This document shows, in pieces, positions 1-5,228 of a DNA stretch of 6,450 nt (position 1 is the first letter of the stretch; the number at the start of each line of letters is the position of its first letter). The notes under the pieces were generated by a model. The model was given only the letters and a program-made list of their open reading frames with translations, was not told where the DNA came from and ran no database searches. Both the position numbers and the translations under genes were made by a program. This DNA is from DASWUD01 sp036401755 (GTDB lineage Bacteria; Pseudomonadota; Gammaproteobacteria; Thiohalomonadales; Thiohalomonadaceae): the NCBI GenBank assembly GCA_036401755.1, contig DASWUD010000249.1, positions 1 through 6,450 of the forward strand. The letters are read 5' to 3'.

Positions 1-115
1 TGCCGACCAGCGCTTCGGGAATCGCGGCGGTCTGTACTTCGGTGGCGGTGGTAAAACCGGCGGCCTCAAGGGCGCGCATCAGGTCAGCATGGAGTTGCAG
101 TGTTTCAAAAGACAA
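1..115 (-). CDS. DEAD-box ATP-dependent RNA helicase, N-terminal fragment
   Basis: Only the first 38 codons are inside the window; the gene continues past the left edge. The translation runs MSFETLQLHADLMRALEAAG and then FTTATEVQTAAIPEALVG. This is the Q-motif region of DEAD-box RNA helicases: an upstream aromatic residue, a Gly-Phe-x-x-x-T-x-V-Q segment, then A-I-P-x-x-L-x-G leading to the Walker A motif. Such proteins unwind short RNA duplexes in ribosome assembly or mRNA decay; the fragment is too short to tell RhlE, SrmB, DeaD or RhlB apart. I chose a TTG start at 113-115 because a Shine-Dalgarno-like GAGGA (123-127) lies 7 nt upstream and the protein then begins Met-Ser-Phe-Glu, as is common in the family. 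An in-frame GTG at 131-133 is an alternative but would start inside the leader hairpin. Confidence 0.85.
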   Translation of the reverse strand, partial: MSFETLQLHADLMRALEAAGFTTATEVQTAAIPEALVG

Positions 116-128
116 AATGAGATCCTCA

Positions 129-147
129 TTCACCTGCCACAGGTGAA
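129..147 (-). promoter_or_regulatory. Leader hairpin next to helicase ribosome-binding site
   Basis: TTCACCTG, a CCA spacer and CAGGTGAA form a perfect 8-bp inverted repeat with a 3-nt loop. On the minus strand it ends two bases before the GAGGA Shine-Dalgarno of the helicase gene. The repeat is seen directly. A role in translation control, mRNA stability or as a protein operator is inferred; several DEAD-box helicase genes are known to have regulated leaders. Confidence 0.45.
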
Positions 148-208
148 ATTGCGGGGTAACAAAAAAGAACCAATGGTATGGGGGTACCGCCGTGGCTGGG
201 CACCGCCA

Positions 209-243
209 GGTTCCGATAGCTCGGTTCCGCCGGGTGGGGAACC
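209..243. repeat. Repeated GGTTCC arms with one GGAACC partner
   Basis: GGTTCC occurs at 209-214 and 223-228, and its complement GGAACC at 238-243. The second copy gives a 6-bp stem with a 9-nt loop, the first a longer loop. Only one pairing can exist at a time, so the element could switch between two folds if transcribed. Switching is inference. Confidence 0.4.
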
Positions 244-302
244 ATCACGTCGCTAACCAGAGGGCCTGTGGACTACACGGGGAGGAAGGTCAGGGACGAA
301 AC

Positions 303-321
303 TCGCAGGAGTCTCCTGCGA
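303..321. repeat. 19-nt perfect palindrome
   Basis: TCGCAGGAG, a single T, then CTCCTGCGA: nine-base arms around one base. It could be a protein-binding site or an RNA hairpin of 8 bp with a 3-nt loop. No partner regulator can be named. Confidence 0.5.
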
Positions 322-481
322 AGGCGCGAACTATACGCACCTGTAGCACCAATAGCCAGCATTTTTTACACGAGTGCCTTTCCAGATGGGCTGACAGACA
401 CACAACTGACAGGCAGCCAACACCCACTGTTTAATGGATATCACCAGATCGATCGGGATGCTGTGCAGCAGCCTCGCCCAG

Positions 482-512
482 AAAAAAGCCCCGCGATTGG
501 GCGGGGCTTTTT
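482..512. terminator. Bidirectional Rho-independent terminator
   Basis: An 8-bp stem, AGCCCCGC (487-494) with GCGGGGCT (501-508), has a 6-nt loop and is flanked by A6 on the left and T5 on the right. On the minus strand it lies just past the stop codon of the first hemerythrin gene and is its natural terminator. The T-run on the plus strand means it could also stop transcription coming from the non-coding stretch on the left. Confidence 0.85.
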
Positions 513-526
513 GTCACTGGCGACTT

Positions 527-958
527 TTACCAGAACTTCCTGAGCCAGCTCTTCTTTACGCCGGCGGCGTGAAAGGTAATCACATACTGTTTATCCACAT
601 TGCTGATGTGGGTGAACAGCCACTCCTTGAGAAAGATCAGCAGTTCCATTCCCACGCTGTTATCACCGGCCAGGAATCTGCCCTGGTAGATCAGGGCCTG
701 CTGCACCAGTCTGTCGTGGATCGCCTTGTGCGCCTCATACCCCGCGTAGTGGAAGATGCGCATCAGCGTCTCTTCCACCGCGAAGTGGATCTTGGTGTAC
801 TCCACCAGCTTGTGGATGACATCGGCCACCAGATCATGGTTATCCTTCCTGGATAGGGCTTCGTAAAGTTCATTGATATATTTGACGATGCACTTGTGCT
901 GTTCGTCGATCTCCTGAATCTCGACACTGTACTCGTCGCTCCATTGCACCATGTTCAT
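527..958 (-). CDS. Bacteriohemerythrin, copy 1
   Basis: This 143-residue single-domain bacteriohemerythrin is a four-helix bundle that binds O2 reversibly at a non-heme di-iron site. All seven expected iron ligands are visible: His21 (DEQHK), His58 and Glu62 (HFAVEE), His77 and His81 (HKAIH), His117 and Asp122 (HISNVD). Family roles include oxygen storage or delivery to oxidases or oxygenases and oxygen sensing; which applies here is not shown by the sequence. No signal peptide is present, so it is cytoplasmic. The protein ends in a basic, Trp-rich tail, KKSWLRKFW, shared with the neighbouring copy. The ATG at 956-958 is preceded by GAGGGA about 8 nt upstream. The gene has its own terminator and upstream region, so it is probably a separate transcription unit. 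It is 78% identical to copy 2 (111 of 143 positions by my count). Confidence 0.95.
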   Translation of the reverse strand: MNMVQWSDEYSVEIQEIDEQHKCIVKYINELYEALSRKDNHDLVADVIHKLVEYTKIHFAVEETLMRIFHYAGYEAHKAIHDRLVQQALIYQGRFLAGDNSVGMELLIFLKEWLFTHISNVDKQYVITFHAAGVKKSWLRKFW

Positions 959-988
959 GGCGGTATTCCCTCACTGTGGTTATTGCCG

Positions 989-1016
989 GAGAGTGGCGAC
1001 CGGAGGCCGCACTCTC
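989..1016 (-). promoter_or_regulatory. Inverted repeat upstream of hemerythrin copy 1
   Basis: GAGAGTG (989-995) and CACTCTC (1010-1016) form perfect 7-bp arms around a 14-nt GC-rich loop, 30-58 bp upstream of the start codon. It may be a leader hairpin or an operator. The matching region of copy 2 lacks an obvious counterpart. Confidence 0.35.
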
Positions 1017-1087
1017 ATCAGTGCCAACTCTTGTTGTTTGCTGCTTGCTGGCAGCCGGGAGCGTAATGAAGGCAACCCATGGCACCA

Positions 1088-1101
1088 ATGATCCAGGTCA
1101 A
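1088..1101 (-). promoter_or_regulatory. Possible FNR/ANR-type site for hemerythrin copy 1
   Basis: On the minus strand this reads TTGACCTGGATCAT, matching the FNR consensus TTGAT-N4-ATCAA at 8 of 10 defined positions. If it sat at -41.5, transcription would start near 1053, and a weak -10-like CATTAC (1063-1068, minus strand) falls at the right distance. Oxygen control would suit an oxygen-binding protein. A single imperfect site by eye is weak evidence. Confidence 0.35.
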
Positions 1102-1187
1102 ATAGGGAAGAGTGACGGGAGAGCGCGGAGCAGTCGGGTCGGCAGAGCATGAAAGGGGTTGTCGTTGCGTCCCACCGCGAAAGCCAT

Positions 1188-1212
1188 AAAAAAGCCCCAC
1201 CTGAGTGGGGCT
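1188..1212 (-). terminator. Rho-independent terminator of hemerythrin copy 2
   Basis: AGCCCCAC (1193-1200) and GTGGGGCT (1205-1212) form an 8-bp stem with a 4-nt loop. On the minus strand the stem is followed by T6 (1188-1193). It begins 22 bp after the stop codon of the second hemerythrin gene and separates the two copies into individual transcripts. The plus side lacks a T-run, so it works in one direction only. Confidence 0.85.
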
Positions 1213-1234
1213 GTCTGCTGTTATGGGATCAGCG

Positions 1235-1666
1235 TTACCAGAACTTCTTCAGCCAGCTCTTCTTCACCCCGGCAGCGTGGAAGGTCTGCACGTATTGCTT
1301 GTCGATGTTATTGATGTGTTCGAAGAGCCATCCCTTGAGGAACATGAGCAGCTCCATCGCAACCTTGTCGTCACCGGCCAGGAACTTGCCCTGGTAGTTG
1401 AGAACCTGCTGAACGATCTTGTCGTGGATCGTTTTATGTTGCTCGTAGCCTTCATAGTGGAAGATGCGCATCAAGGTCTCTTCGACGGCAAAGTGGATTT
1501 TGGTGTACTCCACCAGTTTGTGGAGGATGTCGGCCACCAGATCGCGGCTGTTCTTCTTGACCATCGCCTCATAGAGTTCATTGATATAGGCGACGATGCA
1601 TTTGTGCTGCTCGTCGATCTCCTGAATGTCGACGCTATATTTGTTGTCCCACTCAACCATGTTCAT
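1235..1666 (-). CDS. Bacteriohemerythrin, copy 2
   Basis: This is the second 143-residue single-domain bacteriohemerythrin, with the same complete di-iron ligand set: His21, His58, Glu62, His77, His81, His117 and Asp122. It is collinear with copy 1 without gaps. The second helix and ligand region (residues 48-71) is almost unchanged, and the differences cluster at residues 5-13, 35-41 and 83-120, mostly surface-type changes. It ends in the same tail, KKSWLKKFW. The ATG (1664-1666) has a strong GAGGGGGA ribosome-binding site about 7 nt upstream. Tandem arrangement, equal length and similar flanking terminators point to a local gene duplication, with divergence since then. Like copy 1 it should bind O2 in the cytoplasm; different expression or partner of the two copies is possible but not shown. 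Confidence 0.95.
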   Translation of the reverse strand: MNMVEWDNKYSVDIQEIDEQHKCIVAYINELYEAMVKKNSRDLVADILHKLVEYTKIHFAVEETLMRIFHYEGYEQHKTIHDKIVQQVLNYQGKFLAGDDKVAMELLMFLKGWLFEHINNIDKQYVQTFHAAGVKKSWLKKFW

Positions 1667-1722
1667 GTTTTTCCCCCTCTAGTTATGTGGACTTGCGGTA
1701 ATCGCGTTAAGTGGCTGTTTAT

Positions 1723-1746
1723 CCAAGCCAAATCCATGCCAACTCT
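1723..1746 (-). promoter_or_regulatory. Sigma-54-like promoter for hemerythrin copy 2
   Basis: On the minus strand TTGGCATG, four bases, then TGGCT resembles the -24/-12 consensus YTGGCACG-N4-TTGCW with one mismatch in each block and the correct 10-nt spacing between the invariant GG and GC. The start codon lies about 60 bp downstream. The upstream region of copy 1 shares AAGAGTTGGCA at nearly the same distance (about 65 bp) but lacks the -12 GC at the right spacing. No activator gene is visible in the window. Confidence 0.4.
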
Positions 1747-1846
1747 TTTTGTACGGTAATAGTTGTGCATGGAGCATATAGAAAGCTCATTACAGGCTCT
1801 TTACAAATACCCCGGGCGTGAATTCCCTCTCAAAGTATAGGAGATG

Positions 1847-1866
1847 ATTTCGTGTTTGCACGAAAT
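1847..1866. promoter_or_regulatory. Inverted repeat in the sixA upstream region
   Basis: ATTTCGTG, a TTTG spacer and CACGAAAT form perfect 8-bp arms. It lies in the 294-bp divergent gap between hemerythrin copy 2 and sixA, about 95 bp before the sixA start, so it could be an operator for either gene or a leader hairpin. I could not place a convincing sigma-70 promoter next to it. Confidence 0.45.
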
Positions 1867-1960
1867 TGCGACGGGAGACGCACGCTCCGGGTGCACGCTT
1901 CGCAACAACTGATAGGCTGATGAGGAGAAAAGCGCCTGCGGGCGGGTAGGAGGAAGTTGG

Positions 1961-2452
1961 ATGGAGGTGATTCTGATGCGCCATGGCCGCGCGGCCGAGC
2001 GCGCCGCGTTTGTCGGGCGGGACGAGGAGCGGCCGCTTACCGCTGAGGGCATCAAGCGCCTGCGCCAGGCCCTGCCGGGGCTCGTTGATGTGGTACCACG
2101 CCTCGACAGGGTAGTGACCAGCCCATTGCTGCGGGCGCGACAGACAGCAGAGGTGGTGGCGGAGAGTTATTCCGTACCATTGACCGAGCTGGCCGCCTTG
2201 GCCCCGGGCGGCGGGCCACCAGCCACTACCCACTGGCTTGCCGCGCAGCACGACAAAGTGCTGCTGCTGGTGGGACATGAGCCGGATCTGGGGCGCCTGG
2301 CCAGCTGGTATCTCACCGGCAGTGATGAGAGCTTTGTGCCACTGAAGAAGGGCGCCATCTGCGCGATCCGCTTTATGGGTAAGCCAGCTGCGGCGCGGGG
2401 CGAACTGAGATTGCTGCTCACCAGCCGGCAGTTGCGCCGGATCGCCGGTTGA
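1961..2452 (+). CDS. sixA: Phosphohistidine phosphatase SixA
   Basis: This 163-residue member of the histidine phosphatase (phosphoglycerate mutase-like) superfamily is of the small SixA type, which removes phosphate from phosphohistidine on proteins such as histidine phosphotransfer domains or PTS components. The catalytic Arg7-His8-Gly9 is near the N terminus. The second phosphate-pocket Arg is in SPLLRARQT (residues 54-62), and the second catalytic His is His106 in VGHEPDLG. Length and motif spacing are normal for SixA; there is no signal peptide. The ATG is well supported by AGGAGG 7 nt upstream. It is the first gene of an overlapping operon with a CHAD gene and ppx, and its stop shares bases with the next start (TTGA). 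That context suggests a role in phosphate or polyphosphate physiology, but its true substrate here is unknown. Confidence 0.9.
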   Translation: MEVILMRHGRAAERAAFVGRDEERPLTAEGIKRLRQALPGLVDVVPRLDRVVTSPLLRARQTAEVVAESYSVPLTELAALAPGGGPPATTHWLAAQHDKVLLLVGHEPDLGRLASWYLTGSDESFVPLKKGAICAIRFMGKPAAARGELRLLLTSRQLRRIAG

Positions 2453-3384
2453 AACAGAGACGCACGGTGAGGGTGGGTGACGTTGCCCTTCGCCAGCTCT
2501 GTGAAGAGGTGTTGGCTGGTGCGCTGGCCGCCCTGCAGCGCCAAGACAGGGAGGCACTACACGATTGTCGTGTCGCACTGCGCCGCCTCTACGTTCTGGT
2601 GAAACAGTTGGCCCAACCGGATAAACAGCGCAAGCGAGTCCTGCGTTCGATTAAGGCGCTGTTAACCCAAAGCAATCGGGGGCGCGACGCACAGGTGATG
2701 CTCACCTGGCTGGAGTTGGAGTGGCCCCGCCTCGGTGCGCAGGAGGTGCGCGGGGCGCGGCATTGGCAGCAAGAGCTTGAGCGAAGGGTGGACGAGGACG
2801 TGTGGCCGCCGATACAGGTTACCGCTGCCTTGAAGCAGGTGATGCCTTTCCTCGCTACGCTCACACTGTCCGAGAGCGGGCACCCATGGCCGCTGGCGCT
2901 GTTTGCGGCTCACCTTCTGGAACAGCAAATCGCTGAACTGACTTCTTTGCTGAAGGGCGCTGGTGTGGCCGATGAGCTCCACCTCATCCGCCTCCAGGCA
3001 AAGACCGTACGTTATCTGCTGCTGCCCTTCTGTGGTGAAGGGGCGGCCTGTACCAGGGCACTGCAAGCGATGCAGCGGTTGCAGACGCAACTGGGTGAGT
3101 GGCATGACGCCGTGGTGCGGCAGCAGAACCTGAACGATCTGCTGCGCAAGGAGCTGGTCGCAATCTCCCGTGATGACAACATCAAACAGGTCACGCAGGG
3201 CGTGATGGCGCGCTCGCCTTGCTTGCCCGGGCTGCTGGCATTGGCACGCTCCAGTTATCACTCGCAACAACGTCGGGTCGCCTTCATCGAACGCCACTAT
3301 CTACACGATGGTGGCGCGCATCTTGTCAACCTGTTGCACCAGGCCATTGCGCAGATGAGAAAGGCGGCCACAGCACATGGCTGA
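2449..3384 (+). CDS. CHAD-domain protein, probable polyphosphate-binding
   Basis: This 311-residue, mostly alpha-helical protein has the marks of a CHAD domain (conserved histidine alpha-helical domain). Its two repeated halves each carry a His/Arg-rich helix: HDCRVALRRL at residues 38-47, followed by a GRDAQV segment near 78-83, and HLIRLQAKTVRYLL from residue 178, followed by GEWHDAVV at 216-223. CHAD domains are known to bind inorganic polyphosphate through conserved basic residues and to locate to polyphosphate granules. Some are fused to a CYTH domain, but here CHAD stands alone. The start is TTG at 2449, overlapping the sixA stop, which suggests translational coupling; GTG at 2467 is an alternative. 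The gene overlaps the following ppx by 8 bp. Direct enzyme activity is not expected; a binding or scaffold role is inferred. Confidence 0.85.
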   Translation: MKQRRTVRVGDVALRQLCEEVLAGALAALQRQDREALHDCRVALRRLYVLVKQLAQPDKQRKRVLRSIKALLTQSNRGRDAQVMLTWLELEWPRLGAQEVRGARHWQQELERRVDEDVWPPIQVTAALKQVMPFLATLTLSESGHPWPLALFAAHLLEQQIAELTSLLKGAGVADELHLIRLQAKTVRYLLLPFCGEGAACTRALQAMQRLQTQLGEWHDAVVRQQNLNDLLRKELVAISRDDNIKQVTQGVMARSPCLPGLLALARSSYHSQQRRVAFIERHYLHDGGAHLVNLLHQAIAQMRKAATAHG

Positions 3385-4918
3385 TCGGTTACCATGGCGC
3401 AACCCTTCAGTAGCTGACAGCACAGTGGATCGCGAAAACATCACCATCGCCGCCATCGACCTTGGCTCCAACAGTTTTCATCTGGTGGTCGCCCAGATGG
3501 TGAACGGTCAGCTTCGTGTGCTCGACCGCCTGCGTGAAATGGTGCGGCTGGCGGCAGGTCTCGACCAGAGCAATCAGCTGGAGCGCGATGCGCGCGAGCG
3601 GGCCATCGCCTGTCTGAAACGTTTCGGCCAACGGCTGAGGGAGATGCCGCCGGGCAGCGTGCGCGCCGTCGGTACCAATACGCTGCGCAAGTTGCGTGAT
3701 CCCGAACCGTTTCTGGCCGAGGCCGCGGCGGCCCTCGGTCACCCCATCGAGATCATTGCCGGGCGCGAAGAGGCGCGTCTCATCTATCTCGGTGTCTCCC
3801 ATGGACTGCCCGACTGCAATGCGCGCCGCCTGGTGGTCGACATCGGCGGTGGCAGTACCGAACTCATCCTTGGCGAGCGTTTCGAGCCGATGCAGATGGA
3901 GAGCCTGCACATGGGGTGCGTCAGTGCCTCCCAGGCCTATTTCGCCAGCGGCGAGATCCGCGAGAAGAGCTGGAACAAGGCGGTGATCGCCGCGCGCCTG
4001 GAGTTGCAGGCCATCGAGGCCGACTATCGCCGCCGCGGCTGGGGCGAGGTGGTGGGGGCCTCGGGCACGATCCGCGCCGTGGCCGATGTGATCCGCGCCC
4101 AAGGCTGGAGCAGCAACGGCATCACCTTCGCTGCGTTGCAGCGGCTGGTCGACGTCCTGCTTCAGGCTGGGCACGTGGCCAAACTCAACCTGCCGGGTTT
4201 GAAAGAGGAGCGGTTGGCGGTCTTTCCCGGTGGGGTGGCGGTGCTCTACGCCATCTTTCAGGCCCTCGGCATCGAGCAGATGGCCGACTCCGAATGGGCC
4301 TTGCGTGAGGGGGTGCTGTATGACCAGGTAGGGCGCATCCGTCATGAGGATGTGCGCGAGCGCACCATCGTTGCGCTGAAGCAGACCTATCACGTGGATG
4401 TGGCACAGTCACAGCGTGTCGAGCAGACCGCACAAATGGTGCTCGCACGGGTGGCCGAGTCGTGGCAACTGGATGACGATGAGGCACGGAGCCTGCTCAG
4501 TTGGGCGGCGCGCCTGCACGAGATCGGCCTGGCGATTGCCCACAATCAATATCATAAACACGCGGCCTATCTGCTGGAAAATTCCGACATGCCAGGTTTT
4601 TCACGCCAGGAGCAGAGGATGCTGGCGCTGCTGGTGCGCAGCCACCGCCGCAAATTTCCCAGTGCGCTGTTCAATGGGCTGCCGCCGTCGCAAGGAATTC
4701 GCTCATTGCGCCTGGCCAGCCTGTTGCGACTTGCGGTCCTGCTGTGCCGCAGCCGCACGGACTACGCTCTGCCGGCTTTCTCCATCTCCACGGCCGAGCG
4801 GGGGCTGACCCTGCGCTTTCCTGCCGGCTGGCTCGATGCCCACCCGCTCACGGCCGCCGATCTGGAGCAGGAGGCGGCCTATCTCGACGACGCAAAATTC
4901 GCGCTGCAGTTTTCCTGA
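3377..4918 (+). CDS. ppx: Exopolyphosphatase (Ppx/GppA family)
   Basis: This 513-residue protein matches the full E. coli-type Ppx architecture. An actin-like ASKHA phosphatase core starts with IAAIDLGSNSFHLVVA (residues 24-39). The core continues with GTNTLRKLRD, then the EEARLI segment (E131/E132, the region of the catalytic Glu), the phosphate-binding DIGGGSTE (155-162) and MGCVS. The C-terminal HD-like domain includes LHEIG (380-384), HNQYHKH (389-395) and LLENSDMPGFS. Ppx removes terminal phosphates from polyphosphate; GppA, the close relative, also hydrolyses pppGpp, and that activity cannot be excluded. The C-terminal domain and length favour Ppx. The ATG overlaps the CHAD stop; a GTG at codon 17 could be the true start, since the first 18 residues are poorly conserved in type. 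The ppk gene nearby on the other strand completes the polyphosphate pair. Confidence 0.93.
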   Translation: MADRLPWRNPSVADSTVDRENITIAAIDLGSNSFHLVVAQMVNGQLRVLDRLREMVRLAAGLDQSNQLERDARERAIACLKRFGQRLREMPPGSVRAVGTNTLRKLRDPEPFLAEAAAALGHPIEIIAGREEARLIYLGVSHGLPDCNARRLVVDIGGGSTELILGERFEPMQMESLHMGCVSASQAYFASGEIREKSWNKAVIAARLELQAIEADYRRRGWGEVVGASGTIRAVADVIRAQGWSSNGITFAALQRLVDVLLQAGHVAKLNLPGLKEERLAVFPGGVAVLYAIFQALGIEQMADSEWALREGVLYDQVGRIRHEDVRERTIVALKQTYHVDVAQSQRVEQTAQMVLARVAESWQLDDDEARSLLSWAARLHEIGLAIAHNQYHKHAAYLLENSDMPGFSRQEQRMLALLVRSHRRKFPSALFNGLPPSQGIRSLRLASLLRLAVLLCRSRTDYALPAFSISTAERGLTLRFPAGWLDAHPLTAADLEQEAAYLDDAKFALQFS

Positions 4919-4931
4919 TGCATCGACACTC

Positions 4932-4960
4932 TTGACAATGTGACGTGCACGGCAGATTCT
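4932..4960 (+). promoter_or_regulatory. Putative promoter of the HMA-like/tusA-like/merR operon
   Basis: TTGACA (4932-4937) is a perfect -35 hexamer. With a 17-bp spacer the -10 would be GATTCT (4955-4960), a poor match, so activation by a bound regulator is plausible. The spacer contains an imperfect copy of the operator palindrome described at 4963-4982. Start of transcription near 4967 is inferred. Confidence 0.45.
4941..4954. promoter_or_regulatory. Imperfect operator copy in the promoter spacer
   Basis: TGACGT-GC-ACGGCA repeats the core TGACGT-TA-ACGTCA of the perfect palindrome with one arm mismatch. The centres are 25 bp apart. Its place between -35 and -10 is where MerR-family activators usually bind. 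Confidence 0.45.
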
Positions 4961-4962
4961 GT

Positions 4963-4982
4963 ATCTGACGTTAACGTCAGAT
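4963..4982. promoter_or_regulatory. Perfect 20-bp palindrome, probable operator
   Basis: ATCTGACGTTAACGTCAGAT is a perfect 20-bp palindrome without spacer, 16 bp before the first gene of the operon and next to the putative -10. MerR-type regulators bind such dyads and often control their own operon, and a MerR-family gene is the third gene here. That this site is its target is inference; the palindrome itself is certain. Confidence 0.65.
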
Positions 4983-4998
4983 TCGGGAGTCATGGCTC

Positions 4999-5226
4999 AT
5001 GGATATTGTCGATGTGGTAGTGCGCGTGGAGCAGCAGCTGGAGGCGGCGGAGCAGCGTCGGCTGGAGGAGCGTTTGCGGCAGGTCGAGGGGGTCATTGCG
5101 CCACGCTTCAACGCGCCGCACTCCCATCTGCTGCTGGTAGCCTATAATCCGGCGCTGCTCGATTCCCGCCGCTTGTTGGGGGTGGTGCGGGATGAGGGAT
5201 TTGCTGCCCAGCTGGTGGGGATGTAA
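4999..5226 (+). CDS. Small HMA/ferredoxin-like fold protein lacking CxxC
   Basis: This 75-residue protein has an apparent beta-alpha-beta-beta-alpha-beta pattern. Strand 1 is DIVDVVVRV, then a long charged helix (about residues 11-28), then GVIAPRF, HLLLVAYNP, helix DSRRLLGVVRDEG and a last strand AAQLVGM. The GV-x-x-x-x-F followed by a VAYNP segment and a GF-x-A-x-LVG ending resembles heavy-metal-associated (HMA) domains. The metal-binding CxxC of that family is absent and the protein has no cysteine at all. It may therefore be a structural or binding partner rather than a metal carrier. The ATG (4999) follows GGGAG by 9 nt; another ATG at 4992 is out of frame. It heads an operon with the TusA-like gene 2 bp downstream. 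I do not recognise a named gene; the fold call is tentative. Confidence 0.7.
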   Translation: MDIVDVVVRVEQQLEAAEQRRLEERLRQVEGVIAPRFNAPHSHLLLVAYNPALLDSRRLLGVVRDEGFAAQLVGM

Positions 5227-5228
5227 CC

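Larger units (their letters stand above)
148..481. other. Non-coding stretch with inverted repeats
   Basis: I see no convincing gene in this stretch between the helicase leader and the hemerythrin terminator; the short open frames have no recognisable protein character or ribosome-binding site. It holds two GGTTCCG copies (209-215 and 223-229), either of which can pair with GGAACC at 238-243. It also holds a 19-nt palindrome at 303-321, a cluster of AGGA/AGGGA motifs at 283-310 and a direct repeat of CTGACAG (391-397 and 406-412). The stretch could be a long leader or promoter for the helicase on the minus strand, or a small RNA on the plus strand ending at the terminator near 482-512. It does not match RNase P RNA, tmRNA, 6S RNA or SRP RNA as far as I can judge by eye. 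Confidence 0.4.

Noticed and set aside
180..330. Known structural RNA such as RNase P RNA, 6S, tmRNA, SRP RNA, or a hammerhead ribozyme (a CGAAAC is present)
   Set aside because: The conserved cores of these RNAs are not found; no CUGAUGA box accompanies the CGAAAC.
391..412. CTGACAG direct repeat as a CRISPR or attachment site
   Set aside because: There are only two 7-bp copies 15 bp apart, with no spacer regularity or integrase nearby.
434..856. Plus-strand open frames opposite the hemerythrins (also 1205-1759)
   Set aside because: Both mirror the duplicated hemerythrin genes on the minus strand, so their similarity to each other only reflects the duplication.
1018..1034. Sigma-54 promoter for hemerythrin copy 1
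   Set aside because: TTGGCAC is present on the minus strand as a -24-like block, but the nearest GC for the -12 element is 13 rather than 10 bases away.
1790..2578. Minus-strand open frame of 262 codons opposite sixA
   Set aside because: It overlaps sixA completely, which has all catalytic motifs and a strong ribosome-binding site; the translation is low-complexity and resembles no family.
3407..4393. Long minus-strand open frame of 328 codons opposite ppx
   Set aside because: It is antisense to the conserved Ppx catalytic core, has no recognisable protein motif, and is explained by the codon bias of ppx.
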